DNA of 64,000 nt from Klebsormidium nitens (Eukaryota > Streptophyta > Klebsormidiophyceae > Klebsormidiales > Klebsormidiaceae): the NCBI GenBank assembly GCA_000708835.1, contig DF236968.1, positions 332,672 through 396,671 on the forward strand, read 5' to 3'. This document shows, piece after piece, positions 12,092-23,677 of this stretch (within the stretch, counting starts at the first letter, position 1; each line of letters starts with the position of its first letter). The notes under the pieces were generated by a model that was not told the origin of the DNA, made no database searches, and saw only the letters and a list, made by a program, of their open reading frames with translations. Position numbers and translations under genes: made by a program.

Positions 12092-13212
12092 AGGCTCTCG
12101 CTTCAGCCTATAACCAATCTCCATCTTCCTCAGCGAGGCAGTTCACATATTGTCAGAGATTTGAGATCCGCATCTTGTGGGTTTTTCTTTGGAGGAAACA
12201 AGACAGGAGGGTCTTTCTGACGCATAGCTGCGGCTAGGAAAGCAGGGTGAAAGGGCCGCTACAGACGAGCTGATTGAACTGAGCTCTTCAAGCAGAGTCG
12301 GCGTGCCAACGATGCTGTGGGCAGATTGCACTTTCAGTCGAAATGACTGAGAGCTTCCTGCCCTGAGTCAAAGGACAAAGTCCAAGATATCAAAGCGGAA
12401 CGCGGCAAGGTTCCTCTTTGATATGCACTTTCTGTACCATATTTAGGGACGGTGTTGATTATCTTGGTGCCCAATTGCATGGTCCCACCGGACATCTTGC
12501 TTACCTGTTGCATCCGATCAAATTATGCAACGTGTGATGTATTGTAAATACGATTTCAGTGCATGCATCTTAATTTGAACATACCCGGAATTCACACCGA
12601 ATTTCGGTGACCGTGTGCATGTAGGGTCCTGGAGCTTGAACCCATTAGTATATAAGGCATTCAGATTGTGCCAGATACATGCGCGATGCAATAATCAAAC
12701 AACAGTTCCATGCTACTAACATCCGACGCATTGGATCGTCATGCACATGAAGAGCCTGGGGTTATATTACCTCCGATCCTAAAATGCGTTTGCAACCTGC
12801 AAGCTGGCCCGCCCCATCATTGCATGTTACGTCCGGGCCGTCCCATGCACATGTTAGCCTCGGGTCACTTTGAAGCCTCGATTGGATCATTCGCGCAGCA
12901 ACGAGCGGATTGAGGACTCAGGAGGGTGTGAGATTGGAGGAGGAAAGGCGACGCCAAGTGATTGCGGCTTGTGCCAGCGAACATGGCCAATCCAGAGCGC
13001 GAGCTTGACTTGCGATGTGCACAGTGATCGAGTCCGCAAAAGAAATGCGTCACACTTTCAAAGCTGCCGAGGTTGCTGTCGCGAAGTTTTGGAAGGACTC
13101 AACTTGGCATGTCAGCAAAGAATCGAATACGATATGATCACCGGATGATACTCCACCTTCGAAAGCAGCAACGCGCATATTCGATTGGATTTGATAACAT
13201 GTCTTCCAAGAA
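12092..13212. other. convergent intergenic spacer
   Basis: Lies between the 3' ends of the aquaporin and the Mpv17-like gene. No exon seen. From about 12450 to 12850 it is rich in short palindromes (GCATGC, CATG, TGCA) and ATAT-type steps, contrasting with the flanking genes. Confidence 0.6.
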
Positions 13213-15194
13213 TCAGCTGCCGGGGCGCAGCGGTAACTCTTCGTTTTCCAAAAGCCGAAGCTGTGTTACCTTCGAGTTCGCATAACTCAGGTAAGAGTTC
13301 CAAACAAGCCCCACGATGTTTGAATATAACACGCGCTCGGTCGGGGGCACCATGGTAAAGTTGAACATGTTGGCAACCGGCCAGAACACACACCTGCACA
13401 GGTCGGAAAACGGAAAGCGTAAGCTGCAGGCGACAGACACAAACATGAAGATGGATCCAAGACCAGACTATTGCAAACTGGCGGAAGCAGGGGAGCGATC
13501 GATTTGGGGGGCTAAAGAAGCTGTCGTCACCGTAGTTGGGTTGCTTCTGCTTTGAACGCAAAACCACCCGCATCTCTCAGCCGTCATGATGCAATACGAT
13601 TGTCGAAGCAACAGCCGCTTTCAAGCTCAGGGAGTGTTCCGTCAGCAAATCAGCATGAGAAGAAGGAGATTACAAGCCCTGTCAGCGGCAGACTTTCTAG
13701 TAGATGGATCGAAAGCAGATTCGGGCCAATATCTGCCACAGAAAGCACACTCGAATAGGCCCAAGTCCACAACAAGTCCGGAGTCAGTCCTAAATCTGTT
13801 ACCGAAGGACTTGAGACGATAAGAGCCTCGGCTCACCCGCTGGTGTATGTTGGCAGAAACCCCTGCTCCAGCTTCACCTTGCACTCCTGCCACGTCTTAC
13901 CCTCCAACTTCCCCATGTAAGTAAAGAAAGCACCGAGATACACTGGAAAGACGACCGCCTGTCATGCAACGAGAGAGCTTAACTCAGTCACGGATGAAAG
14001 AGCATCAAACAGGCGTACTTGCCTAGAATAGAGGAGACACTCGAGCCAATGAAGGACAGTGAAAAGGTCCTCCTTTGTAAAAACGTCAAGAGCCTTCGAG
14101 TTGATTGGTTGAACGTTCCAGTACTTGAGCGAGCACCTTGCTTCTCAACCTCGAACAAGCCTTGCTTGACCATCATCGGAAGATTAAATGATGACTAAGA
14201 CTGGACTAATACTGCGGTTACTGAAGAAAGGACGTCTCTCGATTGACACTGGTCATTAAGTGGTGGCTTGATAAAGTTTGGTGCGACGCTGAGTAGCATG
14301 AAGGTTACACTTCTTTGGAAGGCTTTTACAGACCTCCCAGACCTCCCAGACCGTGTCCCCCCTCTTTGCCTTTGTCTGCCCCTAAAGTATGTCGCTTTTA
14401 TGTCCTTGGTGATGAGATTGCATTCAGATCCACATCATGAGGTCTGTCACTGAGGGGGCTTGCAATTGTGTCCATTTCAAGAAGACCAAGATGACAGGAA
14501 TGACATCAACGGTGGCAGCCAACCAAGCAGCGAGTGGTACACTGAGGGGAAATGCAAAAGATTGCCCCATGACTGCCCAAACAGTGGCAGCGGCTTCAAC
14601 AAACAAACACCGTATTTCTAAATTGGAAAGGAGCCCCTAAGCAGGCTGATCGCACCCCTGAACCAATTCGCAATCGTCAAAGATGCCCTTGCACAGATCG
14701 GCAAGAAACGTGAATGGCCGAAGGCAGCTGTTCACCTGGCCCAGTGCCGTCTTGGCGACTGCAATTTGCAACGACTTGGACGGTCCGAAGGTGGCATCAA
14801 GCCACCTGAAACCATGAAGAAAGTAAGGGCCATGTAATGTCAGGCCAACGAAAGCAAACCGCAGCGTGCGCTGGAAGTCAAGATCCTGTACAAAGGAAAG
14901 CCACAGCTGCTCCACTGAATTGCTGTTTGGTTGAGGATCTGTGTCTGTCTGCGCCTGTAAGTGGTCTCTTGAGAATCCTGATCCTCTCCTTAGCTCAGAA
15001 TCTGAAGATGGAGGAGAACTGCTTGCTTCCGTGGTCAGAACTTTTGGTTTTTGAGAAGTCTTCTGCATGGTTTGGCAGATGACGTCCCCAACGCCCATGA
15101 TAACTCCGGAAGTAGCGCCCGCCCGCAGCTCCGGCCGACGGGCCAGACTACGGAGGCTGCCTATGAGGCGCTGGAGCGGGGCAGCATGGCTCAT
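13213..15194 (-). CDS. Mpv17/PMP22 family membrane protein
   Basis: Four-span membrane protein of the Mpv17/PMP22/Sym1 family, found in peroxisomal, mitochondrial inner or plastid membranes; molecular role generally unsettled. Three exons: 15194-14736, 13958-13837, 13393-13213 (phases 0, 2), 253 residues. Signatures in order: GVIMGVGDVICQ near residue 35, DFQRTLRFAFVGLTLHGP, FRWLDATFG, VVFPVYLGAFF, WQECKVKLEQGFLPTYTSG, WPVANMFNFTMVP, SNIVGLVWNSYLSY. An insert of about 50 polar residues (Ser/Pro/Gln-rich) separates the first span from the DFQRT motif, longer than typical members. The ATG at 15194 precedes a short basic N-terminus (RLIGSLRSLARR) that could act as a targeting sequence; the organelle is not certain. 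Confidence 0.9.
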
Positions 15195-15344
15195 TGCGGA
15201 CTCAGACAAGCTTCGTGGTATGCGAATCGAACGCTGTGGTGGTCACTTGCTGCCACGGAATGTCGCATATTAACGCCCCCAAATGTCAATGCCTGTGAGG
15301 TGAGAGGGCGGGATTCCGAAAAGCTCAAGCAGCTGCACCCTATG
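15195..15344. promoter_or_regulatory. upstream region of Mpv17-like gene
   Basis: Short stretch between the Mpv17-like start codon and the inverted-repeat element; presumably 5' leader and core promoter of that gene. No specific motif called. Confidence 0.3.
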
Positions 15345-15657
15345 ATAGGGCGGTCACATATGAGTTCTCGGGGAAGTGGCGAGTGTTCCCTGAGGGAGCG
15401 CATGCTCCCCGAGAATTTGCTTTGGTCATATATTCCCCAGGGACCCGTCGCGCGAAAAGTTAAAATTTCCCGAATTATACGGCGAGGCAGACTCTCCAAG
15501 GAGTGACCGCCGACCGTCCCTTAGTATTTTTACCGGCGTCCCTGAGGGACGTACCGTCCCCCAGAATATCGAGTCGAAATTCTGGGGGACGAAATCATCG
15601 GTTTTCGGTCCCTGAGGGACGGTGCACCCCGAAAATGTTCATATGTGACTGCCCTAT
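15345..15657. mobile_element. MITE-like non-coding DNA transposon
   Basis: A 313-base element with terminal inverted repeats of about 30 bases. The left end starts ATAGGGCGGTCACATATGA; the right end, reverse-complemented, starts ATAGGGCAGTCACATATGA, and both run into a GGGG block. It is flanked by TATG on both sides (15341-15344 and 15658-15661), a probable 4-base target duplication. The interior has nested palindromes (CCCTGAGGGAC twice, TCTGGGGGAC with its complement), so a single strand would fold extensively. There is no transposase. It sits in the divergent promoter region between the Mpv17-like and L12 genes. Confidence 0.85.
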
Positions 15658-15661
15658 TATG

Positions 15662-16815
15662 AGAAACATGCACTTGAGTTTTTAGGGTTTGCAAACGCAG
15701 TTAGTTTGAGTGGGTTTGGCCAGCCGTAAGTACTAAGAACAGAGGAAAGCTGGCGTTTCGGCTGCAGTTGGCCCCACAATCTGGGTCTAAACCCTTGAGG
15801 CTTGAGAAAAAGAGGAGAGCTTGGCAATCATCAGCCGCAATGCAATTTTGTCGTGACCAGTTCCCCTTGAAGTTGCAACTTCAAGCAGCTCTGTATTGTC
15901 GAGAAAAGAGATCCGTCTCCTCCTGAGCAGCAGCAGAGTGAAGAAGTCTTGCGGATTAGGTGCGGATTGATGCGGGGAAGGTCCAGGAAGGGTGCTACCG
16001 CCGCCCTGGTTGCTGTTGTCCTTTTAATCGGACAGGTGAGCTGCATAGGAGTGTTGCGTGGTCAGCTTGGGATTGCCGTCTCATGGCGCATCAACTTGGA
16101 ACAATGCTAGCGCGCCAATCAGCTTCATGATGCCGCCCCATGATTCAGGAAAGGGGCTTTGAATTTCATATTTGATTGATAGTTGTACGACGCTAGCAGC
16201 GAACAAGCTGTAGCCAAGCTTCTGCACTCCGCTTTGGCAATGCTTGCGGTAATGGTCTGTCAGCCACATTCATCGGGTATTTTCTGCACAATCTCTCCAA
16301 AAATTGCTCTTTGAAGCCACGCATATGATGCTTTCAATGTGTCGGTACTGTCTGTATCTACGAGCTTGGGCCGAGATTGCGGACATGTTGCACCTAACAA
16401 CTGGACTGGTGATGTTTTTGCAGGTCGACTTCTTGCAAACAGCTGAAACTGAGCTGTCATTGAGAGTCTGGTCAAATATAGGCTCGTTGTGGACTTTGAA
16501 GCGGCGCCAACAATTGTTCTGAGAAGACCATCCGCTTTTTCAATCCGGAGGCGCTAGTTAGCTTTACCAAGGGGTTTTGAAAGCAGAAGGCTTCTTCAAT
16601 CAGATGTAGTTCGCTGGTCCTGCGCAACGCCGGAAAACTAAGATAGATTGTTGGAAGTCGGCATCTTGTCGGCAGTGTTCCTTAGTATTGTTCGTTTCTA
16701 TTCCTAGAAGTGGTACACTAGTGCACCTTACCCCTAGTCATTCAGGGTTTTGGGTGGATAAGAACCAAAGCACTCGCCTAGGAAGGACCGCCGGAGCTTG
16801 GCTCAAGACGCAGCA
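15662..16815. promoter_or_regulatory. upstream region of mitochondrial L12 gene
   Basis: About 1.1 kb without a recognised exon on either strand, between the MITE-like element and the L12 start codon. Presumed promoter and 5' leader; nothing specific called. Confidence 0.35.
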
Positions 16816-18531
16816 ATGATTGCTCTCCGGCAGGCCTCTTCTCGGGGCCTTTTCACACCGCAATTGTGGCGTCCTGCATGGGCGTCAGTGGTGAACCCCG
16901 ACGCAGCGGCCGCCTTGGTTGCACCTGACCCTGCAGCTTCCGAAACCCCCTCACAGTCAACAGAAACCCCGGCCGCTGCGCCTGTCCTCGACTCTCTGCA
17001 AAGCAAACCCTCCCGACCACTGCCCTCCCGACACATGGCCTCCTTCCTTAGCTCGTCCTTCTCAGCCCCCCACCATAGGTCGGTAGCGCACTTCCACTGT
17101 ACAGCGTACGCTCGAGCAGAGGCCGCCGAGCAGCGGACGCCGCCGAGCGAACGGGTAGAGCGCATCGCGAACGACATTGTGCAGTTGAACCTTTTAGAGG
17201 TGGCGGACCTCTCGGAGCTGCTTCGGGCCAAGCTAAAGATTACGGAGATGCCGATGGCTGCGGGCATGATGGGGGGCGGAGGGGGTGCAGCGGGGCCCTC
17301 GGGGGGCGCCGCCGCGGCGGCACCGGAGGAAGCAAAGGAGGAGAAGTCGGTGTTTGATGTGAAACTGGAGAAGTTTGACGCGCCGAACAAGATCAAGATT
17401 ATCAAGGAGGTGGGTGATGGAAGCTTCTCTTAAAAACCATCAAAATGAGTTTTGGAACTTGCAGTCATGTTGGCTGATTAGCTGGATGCTTCGTCTGTTC
17501 GAATTGGTGGGGTAATCTCTGATAGGCACAGTCCTGCTTCGGTCTTTGGATTCGGTCTGGGAAGCAGTCAGACTATTGTCGATGTATGGGCAATCGTAAT
17601 GTTGCAGAATCAACCTTGCCGATTTGGCAACAAGTTGAGGTCCCCTGCGCGCAGAATAATGCAATCAAAGACCTGCGCTCAGTGAATCTTCTAGGGCGCT
17701 GATTTGAACTTTCTTTTCCAGTTCGCAAGTCTTCAATTCTCTTAGCGACAGAAATGGTGGCCCCTCTGAGTATCCAGAGTGGACTGCTTGGAGCTTTTTC
17801 AAAGGATTGTGCTCATTTCAAAGAGGTGCCACTTTGTTGCAAGAGCCAGCATATGCGCACAAGTGTCCGTATATACTATTTGTGCGTCCTGATCTTCTAA
17901 CCCTGCCAATTGCGCATGGGCCCACCCTTCGTTTCACATCCTGGATCAGAATGGAGCTTTGCGCTGCTTGCACTAAGCTTCAAGCAGCAGGGAAATAGCT
18001 GTTGCCTCGGATGCTGGGAAGGGCTTTGTCCACCACTTTGCCAAGTGCTCTGCTATCCATCTCTTTGGCCGTAACCTCTGAGTTGCTCTCTGTTGCTTGG
18101 ATCTGACTGGCATGCTCGAAAGCGTAAGCCCTGTCTCACCATGTAAGACTGTGCTAGCGTTGCCGGCTGCCCTGCAATGAAGGCAGTACTTCATGACCAT
18201 TTTTCTTGCATCAGTGGCTTCTTCACGTGCCCAGGCCACATCAGCATGCCACAAAGAGGCCGGAGTTTCAAGAATTGAGCCTTTCCAAGTCGACCAGAAT
18301 CTGAGCGGGACAGCTATGAGATCGTACGTTTCTCCCAGCTTTTCCTACTTTGTACCGATTTCTATCCGCATCTTTTGACAGGTACGGGGGATGACGAGCC
18401 TGGGGCTCAAGGAAGCGAAGGACCTGGTTGAGAAGGCGCCGGTCGTTATCAAGGCGGGTGTAAGTAAGGCGGAAGCAGAAGAGATCATCAAGAAGTTGCA
18501 AGCAGTTGGGGCCACGTCAAAGATGGAGTGA
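16816..18531 (+). CDS. mitochondrial ribosomal protein bL12m
   Basis: Large-subunit stalk protein L7/L12, the docking site for translation factors; mitochondrial by similarity. Exons 16816-17409 and 18382-18531 joined at phase 0 ([20 protein letters not shown]), 247 residues. The N-terminal 100 or so residues are Ala/Ser/Pro-rich with few acidic residues, a long organelle presequence. A dimerisation domain follows ([20 protein letters not shown]), then a Gly/Ala-rich hinge and the C-terminal domain ([20 protein letters not shown] ... [18 protein letters not shown]). The [16 protein letters not shown] form matches plant mitochondrial rather than plastid L12. Start chosen at the first in-frame ATG. 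The 972-base intron shows no other gene. Confidence 0.93.
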
Positions 18532-19690
18532 TAGAGCCGTCAGTCGACCGCTGCCACATCTTAGACGCCCAAATCATCTTCAGTCGTCAGTCAATTTACA
18601 AGAGGGGATCCATTGAGCTCCAATTTATATCTGCAAGAAGATGCTTGCAAGCCGGAACCAATACCTGGTACATTAAAGCGCTCCTTCTATGCTGCGAGCT
18701 TGTCACGGGGCAGGTACGGCACTCAGTTATATGATACTTCAAACCAATGCTTTGCGCTGACTTCAAAGGCCGTATTCTTGGGACATGTGCATACAGACAT
18801 CCATCACACTAATGAGTGCTACGTCGGAGCTAGCTATGGTTATATGTACTAAACGCGCTCGGACTGAGCTGAGCCTGGGCAGCTCAGGACAATCATCATG
18901 GTGTAGAGCTACGGTGGCGGCCGCCCATGCATGCGTTCGTAGCTGAGACGGACGGCTGAACATTGCTCATGTGACGCGCACATTTTGGCGCGTGTATATA
19001 TATGAATGCGTATTATTTCTGCAGTCCATGGCGCGATCATGCAGTACCGGCCAATCGTTCATGGTTCGATGTGGCCGTCGCCTTGATATAACTGATCGAT
19101 CTTGGACACATGTCACATATGCAGCTCAGAATCGAATTTTCAGAGCTGGACATGAAGGCGTCATGGAGGGCCCATGTGAATTGCATGAACTTGGTATCGT
19201 GCAATCAAGCACCTTGCACGCAAGCCGCCATAGTTCGTTAACTGGGGATACATCATCTTACATGCTTGCAAGCCAAAATTGATATACTCTGCAAGCCCGG
19301 CCCAACATGCCACATACGCTTTCCACTTCTGAACACAACGATGCTAAATCCTAGGAGAGCTCTCGTTTACGTGAATCCAAATGTACACAGCCTCAATCGT
19401 CATCGAAAAGACCAACTTGTTCAACGCTTGATCCGTGCAAGGTGGTGCTAAACTTTCTTTTTTACTCTTTGTACATTTGAGTTCCTTGGAGGTCAAGGGG
19501 CAGAGCGCAAGCTATGAACATCTATGTACAGATGGAATAGGTCAGAGGCTGTTCGGGGCCATGAGCACTTCCAGCAACTCAATTCTCCACGTTGGCTTCC
19601 AGGCATTTGCCATTCTAAAGAAGCACAGCAGTTTCTCCCTTGACCGAGATACTCGCGTTTCGGGTTTCCATACACAAAGAAAACCCCTCG
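18532..19690. other. convergent intergenic spacer
   Basis: Between the 3' ends of the L12 and DUF4864-like genes. No exon found. Around 18740-19300 it has frequent CATGCA, GCGCGC-like and TATATATA runs typical of the convergent spacers in this window. Confidence 0.6.
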
Positions 19691-22600
19691 TCAGTACGCA
19701 ATGTGTTTGCTGAGTCCCTTTCCATCGTGTTTCAGGCTTTCCGTCAACCAGTATCCGTCTCGCACTCCCCCAAAGCGCTGCACGATCGGATGCAGGGCCA
19801 GTCAGATCATCCCGGTAGTTCCCGAATATCACATTCAGACACGTTTGAAGCATTCTTTTAGAATTACTTCAGTGTGCCAACCCCATCCGTAGGTCCACAA
19901 GGTCCACTTTGGAAGCAAACAATGCGTGTCGTCCTACGTTCTTATTACCAGTGCTCCGCCTCTCCGTTCCTGACCTTACAAGCCCACGTGCACATGTAGC
20001 GCTCACTGGCAAATCGCCCTCAAAAGTATCTCGGATGACAATCATCCAAAAACTTACCAGGCCTTTGAATCAAATGCAGGAAGGCATTGGCCACCAGCTG
20101 AATGGCGGAAACGAGCTGATACCACATCAGGACTTCATCGAAACTGTGTCTCTGGATCACGAAGCAAGCGGTCAGATACGTCTTCAACCAGCTCTATCAT
20201 AAAAACACCACGCTCTCTGGAACAAGAAACTACCTACCTGTGAGAGGGTGAACTCGAAGACCTCTTCTTCGCCGGGTCGATGGCCTCGTATCCAAACTCG
20301 CTGCTTGAACTCATGCTGCAGATGCGAAGAAATCATTTCAAAAGATTTCGGGATGCTCTTCGAAGGTCACAGCAATGTCCAGACATGAAGAATTGCATGC
20401 CAACCTCCGCAATCAAAGCTTCAGCAACTGCGAGGTGGGAAACGGATTCGTAAAAGTCGACGAATCAACATGGACGACCCACTCTTATCTGGCTCTTCTT
20501 CGGATGACAAGGTTTGTCCGTGTGCTCGCCAGATTTTGACGGCTTTTGATTACAAAAAGGACTCGGTGGGCGGTGCAGACTCTACAACATGGGATCCCGA
20601 AGAATCGACTCAAGGGAGTTATGAGTAGCGTAACTCCTGAGCATACTTTCCGGGAAGGGGGACTTACTTCGGAGGGGTGGAAGCTGCTCAGGATCTTGGA
20701 GTCGGTGTGCCCCAGGAGCACGCGGTAAACTCTGTCGTGAAACAGTCGTCGGAATCTTTCGAACTGCAAAACGAGCAGTTATTGATGTGATACCAGCGGC
20801 TAAAAGCACCAAGGCGAAGAGTTGTAGAGAAGACTTGTTTGATGCAACGAAAAGCGAGCGAGTTTGACAACGTCAGCGTAAGCGAGCATGAAGCTTTAAT
20901 CTAGTAGGGCAAGAGTTGGAAGGGTTGGCGAGTACAGAATAGACAGAGCGGGCCTAAGTGAACAATCTAGACAAGCCGTTCCATGTACTCGTGCAGGGGG
21001 TTACAGCCAGCGCCTGGTGACGGAAGCTGCTTACCTGACCAAGGTCCTTGACGGTACCAAAATAGGTTGAGAACGTGAATGGATCGAACGCGGCAAACTG
21101 CAAAAGACAAAGCGAAAGTAGAAAAACGATCGTGAAATGCATTATGATTAGACAAAACGAACAGAGCATTATAGGTTTCACACAAGCGACATTTGAGAAA
21201 TTTATTTTGGAGATCAAGCCGTAGTAACCAGACCCTGAGTTGCTTTCCCTGCCTGCAAACCACATGTCCCCCCTATCCAATCATGAAAACAAACTCTTTT
21301 GTTGTTGAGGCGAGCAGGTATCGGGGCTCATTGACAAGTTGCGTGGTGACTGCCAAGTAACAAACAAGGGTTCACCTGAACCACTGCCAAATGTTCTGAA
21401 CCTCACACCTGAAGGCCACCCACAGAATCGAGTCTAAAGATGTTCCATGCATGATGTCCATGTTCTCTCCACTTTCTGTATGAGTATTCTGTCGACAACA
21501 ATGGAAATAACTGTATTTTTCGTGGTATTGAAGCGTTATGGTTAGGCAAACAAAATTGTTGAAGTGATGCTCACCCTGTACATGACCTCAATTCCGTGAT
21601 CTGGATACGGATGGTCGTTGTCCTTGAGCGCCTCTAGTTGGCGCAAGATTGCTTCTTCCGCTGTCAACTGTACCACCAAACGCCCAACAAAAACGCATCA
21701 GCTTGCTGTCGGCGTCTCTCTTTGACTGGCAAAGCAAGCGAAGCTCTCACTTGTGTCAACCTTCCAAAGTCGAAGTACTCAGGATTGCTGGGGTTAAGTA
21801 TTGTCTGGAGCCTAGGTGTCATGGAGTAATTGATAAAAGCAACGAGGATTCTTGTTGATGACGTTCGCCTAGTGACCGACTTACCTCAAAGGCCGGCCCA
21901 AGAGGTCTTTGACTCCGTTCTTTCAACCTGCAGACGGGGATGTTGCTTAGCAAAGCTTACAAACAACGGCACGCATCCTTTGATTCTAATAGGTGAGCAA
22001 TACAACATCTACAAAGGAAGGTGTGCGTATCAGCAAAAAAGCCTTACATTCCGTTTAAGTGACGGCGCTTTGGTTGTGGAGCGAACAGTCTAGATTAAGT
22101 TCTATGGTCAGGTCTGGAAGCTGAATTCACCTCGCAAGGACTTGCAAGGACAATGCAGGTTCTCAAAGTTGATTGCATCATTGTTTTGCCCGCCTCCTCA
22201 AGAAACAAGCAAGATACTCAGTTCACAAAGTCTAGGAGCCACGACCCTTGGCTGTCTCAGGAGAGACCGCAGGTGCAAGTGACGCGTCAAGTCTTGGACA
22301 AATCACCAACTTGCTCCGAGGAGAAGGCAAGAAAGGGAAGGATAAACGAGGAAGGAGAAAGAAGGTATGGGGGGATGACTGCAGCGTTCAAGTGCAACTT
22401 TTTAGGGCTTACAAGGACGTTGGAAGAAAGTCAGGGACCTCCATTGCCATCCTCGTAGAGGAGTATGGGCGCCAAACTCGTGCAGGGGCTGATCGGGAGA
22501 GCCTTTTTGGCCTCAGAAAGTGTTGGTACTCATTCTGAAGGAATGATTTGCACAGATTGCATACCGCCACTGGACCACGCATTCTTCCAGAACTTCTGGA

Positions 22601-22750
22601 AACCAGCCGAACAGTGTCTGAGCGTTGCTTTTGTGGGGGCCAGGGTTGCTTTTGAGCTGGTCTACTAGAGGCACTTGTATGCTTTTGACTTGAAGTGTGG
22701 AAGTTTGCTATGCCCGTCAAACCCCTGTTCGAGACTAGTGACTTTGACAT
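19691..22750 (-). CDS. plastid DUF4864-like protein, plant-conserved
   Basis: A plant-conserved protein of unknown function; it resembles the DUF4864 fold family (name from memory, tentative). Eight exons: 22750-22413, 21927-21885, 21804-21751, 21667-21575, 21097-21035, 20763-20668, 20315-20238, 19777-19691; all phases close, 283 residues. The first about 90 residues are rich in Ser, Arg and Thr with few acids, consistent with a chloroplast transit peptide. The conserved core runs SQRPLGPAFE, EEAILRQLEALKDNDHPYP, GIEVMYRFAAFDPF, FERFRRLFHDRVYRVLLGH, QRVWIRGHRPGEEEVFEF and DGYWLTESLKHDG. The exon 1 donor (TT/GTAAGC, phase 2) fits the next exon exactly, which supports this start over shorter alternatives; an in-frame TTG lies further upstream. 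A possible extra cassette exon lies at 20151-20058. Confidence 0.8.
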
Positions 22751-22886
22751 ACTTGCCACAGAAACTTCCGGTCTGAAGTTACTCAGTCCTTTGAGACGAA
22801 CACCGACAAAACACCTTAAGTTCCAGTACTCTTCAAACAACAGCCAGCTTATCGGTTGGTGCTTTGGATTTCTTCCGTCAATCGTT

Positions 22887-23507
22887 TCATTCCTTGATTA
22901 GTCCCTCAGCCTCCAGCTCAACTGTCCTGCTCTCATCGTCCTCAACCTTAGACTTGCGCAGAGACTGCACAAATGATTTGAAGGCCAGAAAAGCGGAGGA
23001 TCCAACCGAAACGGAAAGTAGAGCCACAGCTAGCGGCAGAAGGAATGTCATGTCGAAGCGCGACTGCAAGAAAACGCCTTCCAGTGCCACATCGCCTCCA
23101 CAGCTTCCACTGCCAGAACTTCCAGTTCCTGCTCCAGTTCCAATGTGCCCCTGCTCAACGTATATCCTTCTGCCACATTTCTGTGAATTTCAGATTCTGC
23201 TCTGCTCAACATGAATTCAAACTTGACACCAACCATTGGGTTTTGACCGGCGGTCACGTACCGAGCGCTAGCAGGGAGACGGAACTGCATGTTCGGTCAC
23301 CGGCCAGTCCAGAAGATTATAGGAGGAGGTAGCCTCCGGAGGAAAGCCCCGGGTACTCGGCTGTACTGCCACTGGGCTGACGTGTGGGTCATGCGGAAAC
23401 AAATTTTCAGAAAATACATTGCTGGACTCTGCCTGAGCTGAGGTGGAGCCAGGTGGAGCATGCACATTCTGCACATTGCAGCTAGGGCAGCTGGCAAGTT
23501 GCATCAT
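22887..23507 (-). CDS. small CxxC protein with C-terminal membrane span, unknown
   Basis: Not recognised. Two exons, 23507-23301 and 23180-22887, joined at phase 0 (YNLLDWP/KCGRRIYVEQGHIG), 166 residues. The N-terminus has a CPSC pair (QLASCPSCNVQNVHAPPG) and the second exon begins with another Cys (KCGRR), so a zinc ribbon or knuckle is possible. A Gly/Ser linker (GTGAGTGSSGSGSCGG) leads to a hydrophobic span (TFLLPLAVALLSVSVGSSA) and a charged, acidic tail. Topology would be tail-anchored-like. It diverges from ALG12 across only 170 bases, so they likely share a promoter. The intron (about 120 bases) is inferred from frame and splice sites; the model is moderately secure. Confidence 0.55.
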
Positions 23508-23677
23508 GGTGCAGGGAAAGTCTGCCAGCTAGAGCAATCCGTCTGGTGGTGGTGGGAGATGGTGGTGCTGTGCTGAACAACAAGAATGCGGTGAAAACCC
23601 ATGAAGAAATGATTTGAGGCTGGGGAATCACTTGGTTGCTGAGCACCTTTGATGTAATTGGGGCAGAGAGGTTCAGG
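23508..23677. promoter_or_regulatory. short bidirectional promoter (CxxC protein / ALG12)
   Basis: Only 170 bases separate two divergent start codons, so both core promoters and leaders must lie here or overlap the genes. It contains a TGGTGGTGG run; no TATA-like element stands out. Confidence 0.4.
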
